Shown: positions 27,395-36,146 of the stretch, piece by piece
How positions within the stretch are numbered: position 1 is the stretch's first letter
How the letters are laid out: each line of letters opens with the position of its first letter
Assembly: GCA_020723285.1 (NCBI GenBank)
Contig: DYJE01000002.1
Location: 124,001-188,000, forward strand
Direction: 5' to 3'
Source of the DNA: Desulforapulum autotrophicum
GTDB lineage: Bacteria > Desulfobacterota > Desulfobacteria > Desulfobacterales > Desulfolunaceae
DNA length: 64,000 bases
Program-made: the position numbers and the translations under genes
The notes under the pieces: generated by a model
The model's input: only the letters and a program-made list of their open reading frames with translations
Told to the model about the DNA's origin: nothing
Database searches by the model: none

Positions 27395-29023
27395 ATGTCC
27401 GTCGACAAACATGGAATCAGTCGTTCACCTGTGTGGAAAAAACTCAAAGAACACGCAGAATATATCAAACGTCCTGAGAACCACTTGAAATATCTTATCG
27501 CCAAAAAGGATCGTTTAAAAAATTTTTCACTGAAATCCGTCGATTTCTTCTACGATTTTTCTCGCCAGCGTGTGGACGACAAAGCCATGGATCTCTTGTT
27601 CGAACTCGCTGAGACAGCCGAAGTCCAAAAGAAATATCAAGCCATGATACGTGGTGAAAAAATAAACGTCACTGAAAAAAGAGCGGCTCTTCATACGGCG
27701 TCACGCAACCTGTCCGATAAACCTGTTTATGTTGATGGCATGGATGTCATGCCTGAGATTGAACATGAACGGCAAAAAATCAAGTTTTTTGCCGAACAGG
27801 TCCATTCTGGAGATATTCTGGGCTCATCAGGGAAAAAATTCAGGCATATCGTTGTCATTGGTATCGGCGGATCTTACCTCGGCACGGAATTCGTTTCCAA
27901 CGCGTTGTTCGCCTTTGCGAAGAAAAACATCGAAATACATTTCCTGACCAATGTGGACCCCCATAATTTTGAAACTGTGAAAACACAGATCGATCCTGAA
28001 ACCACCCTGTGGATCATCATATCGAAAAGCTTCACGACCGTCGAAACATACGCCAACATGGTTCATGCAGAAGAGTATGTAAAATCCTGCGGTCTTGATC
28101 CATCCAAACATTTTGTCACAGTGACGAGCAAGGGAAGCCCGGGAGATGATCCTGATAATCCCCTTCTTGCCACGTTTCATATGTTTGATTTCATAGGCGG
28201 AAGGTTCAGCGTGACATCGGCCGTGGGCGGTGTTCCCTTGAGTCTGTATCTTGGCTACGACCATTTTGAACGATTCCTTGAAGGTGCGGGAGAAATGGAC
28301 ATTCATACAAAATATGCTCCGATACAGGAAAATATTCCCCTCGTATCGGCTCTGATCGGAATCTGGAACAACAACTTTCTGGGTTATCAGGCCCAGGGAA
28401 TCATTCCCTATGCCTCCCCTCTTTCCAAACTTGCTCCTCACATTCAGCAGCTGAATATGGAAAGCAATGGCAAATCCGTGACCATCAACAATTACGAACT
28501 GGACGAATCATCGGGTGTCATTGTCTTTGGTGAACCAGGCACAAACGCCCAGCATTCGTTTTTCCAGCTTGCTCATCAGGGCCATCCGTTTCCGATTGAT
28601 TTTATTGGAGTCATCTCACCACAATACCCCCAGGGATCATGCCGTCCCAATGGAGTGACAAACCATCAGGAACTCTGGGCCAACATGATTTCTCAGGCGA
28701 CGGCTCTTGCAGTGGGTAAGGATTCCGATGAAAAAGTCCGGTTTTTTCAGGGGAACAGACCTTCCTCAACCCTTTTGCTGAATGATCTTTCACCCACCAA
28801 CATTGGACGACTTCTTTCATATTACGAAGCACAAACCGTTTACAAAGCCTTTGTCTGGGATATCAATCCCTTTGACCAGTTCGGGGTTGAGCTGGGCAAA
28901 ACCATCGCCAACGATCTCAGGAAAGAGATCGCTCGTAAAAACTGCTCGAACGAACACAGCTTCGAATGCATAGATCCCATCACCCGGTTTTACCTGGATA
29001 CGATGTTCAAAGGCAAACTCTGA
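27395..29023 (+). CDS. pgi: Glucose-6-phosphate isomerase
   Basis: 542 residues. It interconverts glucose-6-phosphate and fructose-6-phosphate. Motifs are G-I-G-G-S-Y-L-G-T-E-F, S-K-S-F-T-T-V-E-T (phosphate loop), the catalytic Glu in Q-L-N-M-E-S-N-G-K, the His in N-A-Q-H-S-F-F-Q, and the C-terminal catalytic Lys in Q-F-G-V-E-L-G-K. Length is of the long bacterial type. The start has only a weak AGA-rich site; the upstream region shared with the beta-helix gene is very AT-rich. Confidence 0.95.
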   Translation: MSVDKHGISRSPVWKKLKEHAEYIKRPENHLKYLIAKKDRLKNFSLKSVDFFYDFSRQRVDDKAMDLLFELAETAEVQKKYQAMIRGEKINVTEKRAALHTASRNLSDKPVYVDGMDVMPEIEHERQKIKFFAEQVHSGDILGSSGKKFRHIVVIGIGGSYLGTEFVSNALFAFAKKNIEIHFLTNVDPHNFETVKTQIDPETTLWIIISKSFTTVETYANMVHAEEYVKSCGLDPSKHFVTVTSKGSPGDDPDNPLLATFHMFDFIGGRFSVTSAVGGVPLSLYLGYDHFERFLEGAGEMDIHTKYAPIQENIPLVSALIGIWNNNFLGYQAQGIIPYASPLSKLAPHIQQLNMESNGKSVTINNYELDESSGVIVFGEPGTNAQHSFFQLAHQGHPFPIDFIGVISPQYPQGSCRPNGVTNHQELWANMISQATALAVGKDSDEKVRFFQGNRPSSTLLLNDLSPTNIGRLLSYYEAQTVYKAFVWDINPFDQFGVELGKTIANDLRKEIARKNCSNEHSFECIDPITRFYLDTMFKGKL

Positions 29024-29067
29024 TCGTTTGATTCTGGGTGACATTTACACATTAAGAGGAGAAAAGA

Positions 29068-32000
29068 ATGGGTGATTTTTCCGTTCCTTTGATTAAACCA
29101 CGTGAACCCGCCGCTTACTACAAAAAACTTTTCGACCTTGCTCCTCTGGGTTATGTGACGATAAACAATAAGGGTTTGATTCTTGATGCCAATCTTGAAG
29201 CAGCCCGGATGTTTGAAAAGACAAAGAACGATTTGTTCAAACAACCGGTAAACCGATTTATTTTCAAGGACGATCTGGAATCCTATCAGGCCCATCAGAA
29301 TCGATTTTTTCAAGATAACACCGCTTTCAACATGGAACTGCGTATCATCAAAGATAATGGTGCCATGTTCTGGACAAGGATATCTACGGCCATTGGAAGC
29401 GATGGATCCGGCGAACGTATTTGTCTCATGTCATTGTCTGACATCTCCGATATTAAAAATGACATTCGGTCTCTGAACGATGCGGTGGATAGATACAGGG
29501 TTTTGATGGATCTCGCTGTAGACGGTATTCTTCTTGGCAATCATGAAGGCTACATCACTGAAGCCAACGCATGCATGTGCAACCTGATCGGCTTACCGCG
29601 TGAAAAGTTTGTCGGAAAACACATCCGAGAGTTGAGTTTTACACCGGAGAGCATGGCAAAAGCTCCATTTCGATTCGATTTGCTTCTGGCGGGTGAAACG
29701 GTGGTCAGTGAAAGGGTTATATCACGGCCCGATGGTGCTGAAATAACAGTGGAAGTCCGAACAAAAATGATGCCTGACGGCACCTATCAATCCATTTACC
29801 ACGACATTTCCCATCGAAAAAAAACAGAAGAAGCCCTGAAAGAAAATGAATTATTTTTACTCCAGTCTCAACGCGCAGCCCACATCGGCAGTTATGCAAC
29901 AGACCTTAAAACAAGGGTATGGAAAGCTTCTTCAGAAACCCACAACATATTTGGTATTGATGATAATTATCCCCACACACTTGATGCATGGGCGGATCTG
30001 ATACACCCCGAATCACGTGACGATCTGGTACGGTATCACCATGAAGTCGAATCGGAAAGAAAGAGATTCGATTTCGAATACAGAATTATCAAGCATAATA
30101 CAGGTGAGGTCCGATGGGTACATGGCTTGGGTGAGCTGGAATACGATCATCTGTCGAATCCCATCCGCATGACCGGAACGATTCAGGATATCACGGAACG
30201 AAAGAAGGCTGAAGATTCTCTCCGAGAAAACGAGGAAACATACCGGACAATATTTGAAAATACCGGGACATCAATGCTTCTTATCGAAAACGATATGACC
30301 ATCAGTAAGGCCAACAATCAGTTTATCAGAAATACTGGCATGTCCCAGAATGATATTGGCATAAAAAAATGGACAGATCTTGCCCACCCTGATGATCGTG
30401 AATTGATGTCAAAGCAGCACACACTGCGAAGAACGTCACCCGGTTCGGGTTTATCTGCTTATGAAGTGCGGTACGTGACGCTTCAAGGTGAACTGCACTA
30501 TGCTTTGCTGAATATTCAGCTTATTCCGGGGACACAACGGAGTGTCGCCTCCTTGATCGATATTACCCGGAGAAGAGAGGCTGAAAAAAAATTAAAAGCC
30601 AGTGAAGAAAAATTCAGAAACCTTGCGGAGTCCAGTCCCCTTGCCATCATGCTTCATCAAGGAGATAACTGGATTTATGCCAATCATTCAGCAACCGTCA
30701 TTTCAGGTTATACGGAAGAAGAGCTTTACAATTTGCATTTTTGGGATTTCGTACACCCTGATTATAAAGATCTGATCATTCAAACCGGTCGCAACAGGCA
30801 GGTGGGTAAAGATGTCCCAAAGGCATACGAGTTTAAAATCATAACGAAAAACGGTGAAGAAAAATGGGTGAGCCTTACCGGAAGCAGGATACAGTATGAA
30901 GACAAACCCACAGCCTTGATCGCCGTCATCGATATCAGTGAACGAAAACGTTCGGAAGAAGAGAAAAGTGTACTCGAAAAACAACTTCAACAAGCCCAGA
31001 AAATGGAATCCATCGGAAGACTTGCTGGCGGTGTCGCCCATGATTTCAATAATATGTTAGGAGTTATCATCGGTCACACCGATCTTGCCCTGATGCAATC
31101 GGATCCCACACACCGTCTTCACTCCAACCTGACCGAAATAAGAAAAGCCGCTGAACGCTCAGCTGATTTAACAAGACAACTTCTCGCTTTTGCGCGTAAA
31201 CAGACCATTTCACCCAAAATTCTTGATCTGAACGAAACGGTTTCAGGCATGCTGAATATGCTTTGTCGACTCATTGGCGAAGATATTCATCTTTTGTGGG
31301 AACCTTCGCCTGCACTCTGGGAAGTCAAAATGGACCCATCCCAGATCGATCAGATTCTCGTTAACTTATGCATCAATGGAAGAGACGCGATTGATGGTGT
31401 GGGGAAAATGACCATCGAAACAGGCAACAGCGTTCTGGATGAAAGCTATGGGACTACCCATGCCGGTTTTACTCCCGGTGAATACGTCCGGATTTCAGTA
31501 AGCGACAATGGCTGCGGAATGGACAGAGAAACGTTGAGCCAGATATTCGAGCCATTTTTTACAACGAAAGGAGTCAATAAAGGTACCGGGTTGGGATTGG
31601 CCACTGTTTATGGGGCTGTCAAGCAGAACAACGGATACATCAATGCCTACAGTGAACCCGGTCATGGTTCGACGTTCACAATTTACCTGCCCAGGCATAA
31701 AGGAAAATTCGAACATGTCAGGAAAAAAGGTGTGGTTGAAACAGTTCCCGTGGGCCATGAAACCATTCTGCTGGTAGAGGATGAACCTGCCATCCTTGAA
31801 GTGACCACCATGATTCTTGAAATTCAGGGATACAAGGTTCTAACTGCCGGAACTCCGGGAGAGGCCATTGATCTTGCAAAGACGTACTCCGGCATGATCC
31901 ATTTGCTTCTCACCGATGTTGTCATGCCGGAAATGAATGGCAGAGAATTGGCGAAAAACCTTTTGTCCATGTATCCTGACTTGAAACGGTTGTTCATGTC

Positions 32001-32130
32001 AGGATATACCGCTAATGTGATCGCCCATCATGGTGTTCTGGACGAAGGTGTTCACTTCATCCAGAAGCCGTTCTCCTCAAAAGAACTTTCTGAAAAAATC
32101 AGGGAGGCGTTGTTCGATGATCCAGCCTGA
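29068..32130 (+). CDS. Soluble multi-PAS hybrid sensor histidine kinase with receiver domain
   Basis: 1020 residues and no membrane segment, so it is cytoplasmic. About five PAS/PAC units (roughly 15-125, 140-250, 260-375, 388-500 and 510-630) are followed by a HisKA-type domain with the phospho-accepting His in V-A-H-D-F-N-N, an ATPase domain (N box N-L-C-I-N-G-R-D-A-I, D-N-G-C-G-M, F-E-P-F-F-T-T-K, G-T-G-L-G-L) and a C-terminal receiver (L-L-V-E-D-E, phospho-Asp in L-L-T-D-V-V-M-P, K in I-Q-K-P-F). The H-D-F-N-N group is typical of deltaproteobacterial soluble kinases. An AGAGGAGA site precedes the ATG. No dedicated output regulator is adjacent, so the ligand and target are unknown. Confidence 0.92.
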   Translation: MGDFSVPLIKPREPAAYYKKLFDLAPLGYVTINNKGLILDANLEAARMFEKTKNDLFKQPVNRFIFKDDLESYQAHQNRFFQDNTAFNMELRIIKDNGAMFWTRISTAIGSDGSGERICLMSLSDISDIKNDIRSLNDAVDRYRVLMDLAVDGILLGNHEGYITEANACMCNLIGLPREKFVGKHIRELSFTPESMAKAPFRFDLLLAGETVVSERVISRPDGAEITVEVRTKMMPDGTYQSIYHDISHRKKTEEALKENELFLLQSQRAAHIGSYATDLKTRVWKASSETHNIFGIDDNYPHTLDAWADLIHPESRDDLVRYHHEVESERKRFDFEYRIIKHNTGEVRWVHGLGELEYDHLSNPIRMTGTIQDITERKKAEDSLRENEETYRTIFENTGTSMLLIENDMTISKANNQFIRNTGMSQNDIGIKKWTDLAHPDDRELMSKQHTLRRTSPGSGLSAYEVRYVTLQGELHYALLNIQLIPGTQRSVASLIDITRRREAEKKLKASEEKFRNLAESSPLAIMLHQGDNWIYANHSATVISGYTEEELYNLHFWDFVHPDYKDLIIQTGRNRQVGKDVPKAYEFKIITKNGEEKWVSLTGSRIQYEDKPTALIAVIDISERKRSEEEKSVLEKQLQQAQKMESIGRLAGGVAHDFNNMLGVIIGHTDLALMQSDPTHRLHSNLTEIRKAAERSADLTRQLLAFARKQTISPKILDLNETVSGMLNMLCRLIGEDIHLLWEPSPALWEVKMDPSQIDQILVNLCINGRDAIDGVGKMTIETGNSVLDESYGTTHAGFTPGEYVRISVSDNGCGMDRETLSQIFEPFFTTKGVNKGTGLGLATVYGAVKQNNGYINAYSEPGHGSTFTIYLPRHKGKFEHVRKKGVVETVPVGHETILLVEDEPAILEVTTMILEIQGYKVLTAGTPGEAIDLAKTYSGMIHLLLTDVVMPEMNGRELAKNLLSMYPDLKRLFMSGYTANVIAHHGVLDEGVHFIQKPFSSKELSEKIREALFDDPA

Positions 32131-32153
32131 TATTTTTGATGACGCTGGCCGGA

Positions 32154-33572
32154 TTAAAGCTTGAACGTCACCCATGGATCTGAGTAAAGCCCATAAAGGC
32201 TGTATATTTCAAGATTTGTCAGGTCGAACAGACTGACTGAAGACTCTACCGGCTGATTGATATCATCTCCATAATAACCGTAATTTGGCGGATGAAGAAA
32301 ATCGATGAGCATGCACCCGGTTGCAGTGTCAATTTTACCGTAAGCCAAAAGGCAAAGGTCAACCAGTGTATCGTAACGCCATGTGGAATCGGGTATGGCA
32401 TCTGAAACCGATGCGTACATGGCAGGAATCAAAAAGTGATTGGTGGTGACAATCATGTCTTTTTTCGTTTCGACCTGATCAGGAGTTCCGAACCATGAAG
32501 CCCAAGCCGGTTGTTTGTAATCCATGGCCCGGACTTTTTTCATGTTTGCCGTCACTTCCACTGTCGCAGCACCCTTTTCCTGACCTATTCCGTCCGCAAT
32601 GGGAAACAACCATGATACACCCAATTCTTTTTTCGTCAGAAAACCGATGCCCTGACTGAGTTCACTGGCGTACTGTAGCACATAACGGTTGATCATAAGT
32701 CCACCCATGCCGATTTCAGAAACATTGCAATTCATGGCAGGAACCATGTCGATACCGATTCCAATGCCCTTGTCGTTCATCCCGGCGGCCGTCCCAACAA
32801 AGGATGGAGCCATGACGCTTACGAAACGATTGCCCTTTTCAGGGACATATTCAATGAGCAGGCCGTACTTGTAATAGACTCCATTGGCAAACATAAAATC
32901 CCTTCCCATGAGTGTCCTGCCGTCTGTGGTTGCATTTCCGGCTGCCACAAAAGCATTACAGGCGTGCGGGACTGTCATATAGGAGCTGGCCACGGGAAGA
33001 AAAGGCGCGATAACAGGATAACCAAGAGCCAATATGGCATCGAAAGCCATATTGTTCATCATGACGTTTTTAAAAGTCACCGGATAGCCCGCATCATTCG
33101 CACCGTCGACAATCCCGTTCATTTCCTCAATGAATTCCTGCGGGATGTCTTTGTCTCTCATAGATTTTTCTACAACACCGTATAAAAGATTAACCAGAAA
33201 ATTAACCCCTTTTTCGCCTCCAACATATTTCAGGAATTCTTCAAGGGTCATATCAAGGTTTGCCATGTGAATGATCAGGCCTCCCCAAAATTCGTATGAT
33301 GCCATGTGATAAACACCTTCCCCGCAAAGAAAACCATGCTGATATCCCATTTCATAAGGATTCCCTTCCAGGTGCAGTCTTTTTTTCCCATCCATGTTTT
33401 TCGTCAAATACCCTTTGCCGTCGGGTGAAAAAGTAATATCTGTAAAGGTGTTCAGATTTGAGTATGTGTAATCATGAATCAGGGGCTCCACCCATTCATA
33501 CTCATCGCAAGCGGTCAAAAACAGTGTACAGCATACCATTGAAAACAATAAAGCAGTGCGCAAGAAACCCAT
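32154..33572 (-). CDS. Lipoprotein C45-type (acyltransferase / phospholipase B-like) Ntn hydrolase
   Basis: 472 residues from the ATG at 33572, which has AAGGAG at good distance; the ATG six codons upstream overlaps that site. A lipoprotein signal ends L-T-A-C, so the protein is exported and lipid-anchored. The Ntn-hydrolase core begins with the probable nucleophile Cys in V-P-H-A-C-N-A-F, followed by T-D-G-R-T-L-M-G-R-D-F, as in peptidase family C45 (penicillin acyltransferase/acid ceramidase relatives). Such proteins are made as precursors and cleave themselves before this Cys. The substrate, an amide or ester of a lipid or amino acid, is not known. It is divergent from an AraC regulator across 305 bases. 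Confidence 0.8.
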   Translation of the reverse strand: MGFLRTALLFSMVCCTLFLTACDEYEWVEPLIHDYTYSNLNTFTDITFSPDGKGYLTKNMDGKKRLHLEGNPYEMGYQHGFLCGEGVYHMASYEFWGGLIIHMANLDMTLEEFLKYVGGEKGVNFLVNLLYGVVEKSMRDKDIPQEFIEEMNGIVDGANDAGYPVTFKNVMMNNMAFDAILALGYPVIAPFLPVASSYMTVPHACNAFVAAGNATTDGRTLMGRDFMFANGVYYKYGLLIEYVPEKGNRFVSVMAPSFVGTAAGMNDKGIGIGIDMVPAMNCNVSEIGMGGLMINRYVLQYASELSQGIGFLTKKELGVSWLFPIADGIGQEKGAATVEVTANMKKVRAMDYKQPAWASWFGTPDQVETKKDMIVTTNHFLIPAMYASVSDAIPDSTWRYDTLVDLCLLAYGKIDTATGCMLIDFLHPPNYGYYGDDINQPVESSVSLFDLTNLEIYSLYGLYSDPWVTFKL

Positions 33573-33877
33573 GGTTCGTCTCCTTTTCATCTTGTTTATT
33601 GTTTAAGCGTTATTGACCGGGAAAACCGTCAGGGTCAGTCTGGCGTAGCATTGACATCCGGCCATGAATTGATCAATCGTTAAAAACTTAACGTATCGAA
33701 CCTGGAATAAAAAGGATGCAACCGGCCAAAAAAGGATCGATCTTGCCAGGATTGAAAAAATCGGACTTATCATGGTCTGTATTGACAACATCCCTGAATT
33801 ATTTTAGTTTTGATCATTATTTTACATCTGCATATCATTACCACGACGACCCAGAACAACAGGAGAGTGTGATTTCA
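33573..33877. other. Divergent intergenic region between the C45 hydrolase and the AraC regulator
   Basis: About 305 bases. It contains the two adjoining palindromes annotated separately and no credible gene. An open frame continues upstream of the AraC start, but that extension (from 33716) is not protein-like and has no ribosome site. Confidence 0.55.
33668..33693. promoter_or_regulatory. Pair of adjoining palindromes, candidate AraC operator
   Basis: ATTGATCAAT (33668-33677) is a perfect 10-base palindrome. It is followed directly by an inverted repeat CGTTAA-AAAC-TTAACG (33678-33693). They lie between the divergent C45 hydrolase and AraC genes. A link to that regulator is inference; AraC proteins usually bind direct rather than inverted repeats. 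Confidence 0.4.
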
Positions 33878-34894
33878 ATGGATGACACATTGATCCCGGC
33901 AGACAGCGCACGCTGGCTTGTCAACCAACTGATTCAATCCGGTATATGCCATGACGGCCTTCTTTCCGGAACAGGCCTCGATATGGCCTGGCTCAAGCAG
34001 CAGGATGCAAGAATATCCATGTCGAAATATGTTCGTATTGTTGAAAACGCACTTTCATTAACCCGTGAACCTGCCCTTGGACTTACCGTTGGAAAGAGCC
34101 AGATGCTTTTTGAATACGGTGTCTGGGGATATGCGATCATGAGCTGTTCTACGGCTGGGGAAGCCATGAATGTCGCCTTCAAATACTGGGAACTTAACGG
34201 GGCACTTGTCGATGTGAACATTGAAATGGGTGAGGACCGTATTTTCTGGTCCATCTCTCCATCTTTTAGTCTTAAAGATGAAAAAATTATTCGTTTTGCC
34301 ATTGAAGAATTTATATCCACAACAGTGGTGGCCTGCTCGTTCCTGTTCGACAAACCCATGAGCGCCCTACGTCTCGATGTTGCCTATTCCAGACCTGATT
34401 ACGGTGAACGCTACAGTCAGATGGTTCAATGTCCTGTTTACTTTGATTCAAAAAAAACTGTTCTGACTCTTGACAGGAAGATGATGACCTACCCTACGGT
34501 CACTGGTCACGCCGCCATGAAAAATCACTGTGAAAATCTATGCCGGGAATTATCCTTGAAGCTGTCAAAAGCGGATCAGCTGATCAGTACAGTACGCCAG
34601 GTTGTCATCCAGTCCATGGGACGATTCCCCAAAGCTGAAGATGTGGCTCAGGTTCTATCAATGAGCCCTCGAACATTTTATCGTCGCCTCCAGGAACGAG
34701 AAACCACCTATCAGACCATATTGGATGAAGTCAGGGCGGAATTGGCTGTCAGATACCTGAAAGACACCCATTTAAGTGTGGATCAGGTATCCGATCTCAT
34801 TGGTTTTACGGAAACGACGACCTTCAGAAGAACGTTTAAGAAATGGACGGGATACAGTCCATCAGAATTCAGAAAAGAAATAATGGCATTATAG
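33878..34894 (+). CDS. AraC-family transcriptional regulator with Arabinose_bd-type sensor domain
   Basis: 338 residues from ATG 33878, chosen because an AGGAG lies upstream and the length then fits the OruR/ArgR-like AraC subgroup (about 340 residues). Residues about 15-215 match the N-terminal Arabinose_bd domain (L-G-L-T-V-G, F-E-Y-G-V-W-G-Y-A). The last 100 residues are the double helix-turn-helix (V-A-Q-V-L-S-M-S-P-R-T-F-Y-R-R-L and I-G-F-T-E-T-T-T-F-R-R-T-F-K-K-W-T-G). It is divergent from the C45 hydrolase and is the obvious candidate to control it; the ligand is unknown. Confidence 0.88.
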   Translation: MDDTLIPADSARWLVNQLIQSGICHDGLLSGTGLDMAWLKQQDARISMSKYVRIVENALSLTREPALGLTVGKSQMLFEYGVWGYAIMSCSTAGEAMNVAFKYWELNGALVDVNIEMGEDRIFWSISPSFSLKDEKIIRFAIEEFISTTVVACSFLFDKPMSALRLDVAYSRPDYGERYSQMVQCPVYFDSKKTVLTLDRKMMTYPTVTGHAAMKNHCENLCRELSLKLSKADQLISTVRQVVIQSMGRFPKAEDVAQVLSMSPRTFYRRLQERETTYQTILDEVRAELAVRYLKDTHLSVDQVSDLIGFTETTTFRRTFKKWTGYSPSEFRKEIMAL

Positions 34895-34921
34895 AAACAC
34901 GGATGCTTTTATCGGTTCAGT

Positions 34922-36124
34922 TCAATCAAATGCCGTTTCAATAAAACATTTGCTTGAAAAAAATCCTTCTTTTTTTTCTTCCTGACGGAGCGGTATGTTC
35001 GGTGAGGTTTGAATACTTTCAGAAACGTCATTCCTGGGATAGATGAGTTCATGAGAACCCAGCAGTAATGATTCACCCGGTTTTTTTTCGTTATAGCCGA
35101 TAATCAGGTTGCCCGAACCGTTTTCTTCACCCTGCGTTGTCCCGGTGCCGTTTACGATCTGAAGATTTGCCCCGCTTATGACAATGGTATTTCTGTTTCG
35201 TGACACGCCTTCAAAAAGAGTGGTCAGGGCATTGATTCTGGTGTCCAGTTGTTTCGTAAGGTCCAGCTGTTTGTTCATGTTTTCTTCCATAAGTTTCAGC
35301 CTGTTTTCAAGAAGGGCCAACTGGTCAAACTTTTTTTTGTTTTCTGACTCTTTCTGGCTCTGTTCATTAATTTTTGATTCAAAAGCCTGAATGTCATGTG
35401 ACAGAGACTTCAAAGCATCACCTTGAGTCGTTAACTCTGAACGCATTTTTTCGATTTTTTCGGTGCTCGATTCAAGAGCCTTTTCAACATCCTTTTTTCT
35501 GGCGATTGAAGCGTCGATGTATTCGGCTTTGAGGCGACCTGAACTAATCTGGTCAGCACTGATCTTACCTTCTCTGACAATCACTTTTTCTTTTACAACA
35601 CGCTGATTTTGAGAAGACTTGTCGGATTCTGCATCGGGAAGACAGTCATCGACACCGGCACGCCTGAAATACCCGCAGAAATCTTTTACCGATCCGGCCC
35701 TGTAATCATCCATATCGCTTTTACCAATCCATTTGACATATCGTGATGTATAACGACTTAGTCCATCTTTTCCGTTTCCTTCGAAAAGAAGACCATAAAT
35801 AGCCGGATTCGTGGAAAAGCGAGAACTTTCGATGGGCCTGAAAAACACTTCGAAACTGATCATGATATATTTTGAATTGAGCGTGTAAATATCAAGAGGT
35901 TTCTCTAATTTCACATCTCTTTTCTTTTTTTCAAGCTCCTGAGAACGAACTTCTTCCTTGGCTTTGTCGATCAGTGAAAAATTGGATTGCTGTTTTTCTT
36001 TTCCGCCGGGAAGCAGCTGGATATAGGATGTGTATCCTTTAACGGGTTCGCAAAGTCCTGTTTCATTTTTTATGGGAATAAAAATCACAGACAAAAAGAT
36101 CGTTAAAACCACCCAATGTTTCAT
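34922..36124 (-). CDS. Exported coiled-coil protein with short beta stem and C-terminal CFI motif
   Basis: 400 residues from ATG 36124, which has a GGAGG six bases upstream and opens a signal peptide; a start 14 codons earlier lacks these. After the signal (about 1-26) there is an unclassified domain (about 27-150), a motif I-S-A-D-Q-I-S-S-G, a long coiled coil (about 180-305), and then a stem with A-N-L-Q-I-V-N-G-T-G and G-S-G-N-L-I-I-G-Y-N-E, which resembles trimeric surface proteins. The end reads K-C-F-I-E-T-A-F-D. I infer a secreted, possibly trimeric surface fibre. It lies 22 bases after the HEAT-repeat lipoprotein gene, so the two form an operon. Confidence 0.7.
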   Translation of the reverse strand: MKHWVVLTIFLSVIFIPIKNETGLCEPVKGYTSYIQLLPGGKEKQQSNFSLIDKAKEEVRSQELEKKKRDVKLEKPLDIYTLNSKYIMISFEVFFRPIESSRFSTNPAIYGLLFEGNGKDGLSRYTSRYVKWIGKSDMDDYRAGSVKDFCGYFRRAGVDDCLPDAESDKSSQNQRVVKEKVIVREGKISADQISSGRLKAEYIDASIARKKDVEKALESSTEKIEKMRSELTTQGDALKSLSHDIQAFESKINEQSQKESENKKKFDQLALLENRLKLMEENMNKQLDLTKQLDTRINALTTLFEGVSRNRNTIVISGANLQIVNGTGTTQGEENGSGNLIIGYNEKKPGESLLLGSHELIYPRNDVSESIQTSPNIPLRQEEKKEGFFSSKCFIETAFD

Positions 36125-36146
36125 GCAGTGCCTCCGGAACACGAGT

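Noticed and set aside
33630-33665. Sigma-54-type promoter (TGGC...TTG) near the C45/AraC gap
   Set aside because: Spacing between the two elements is one base short of the required distance.
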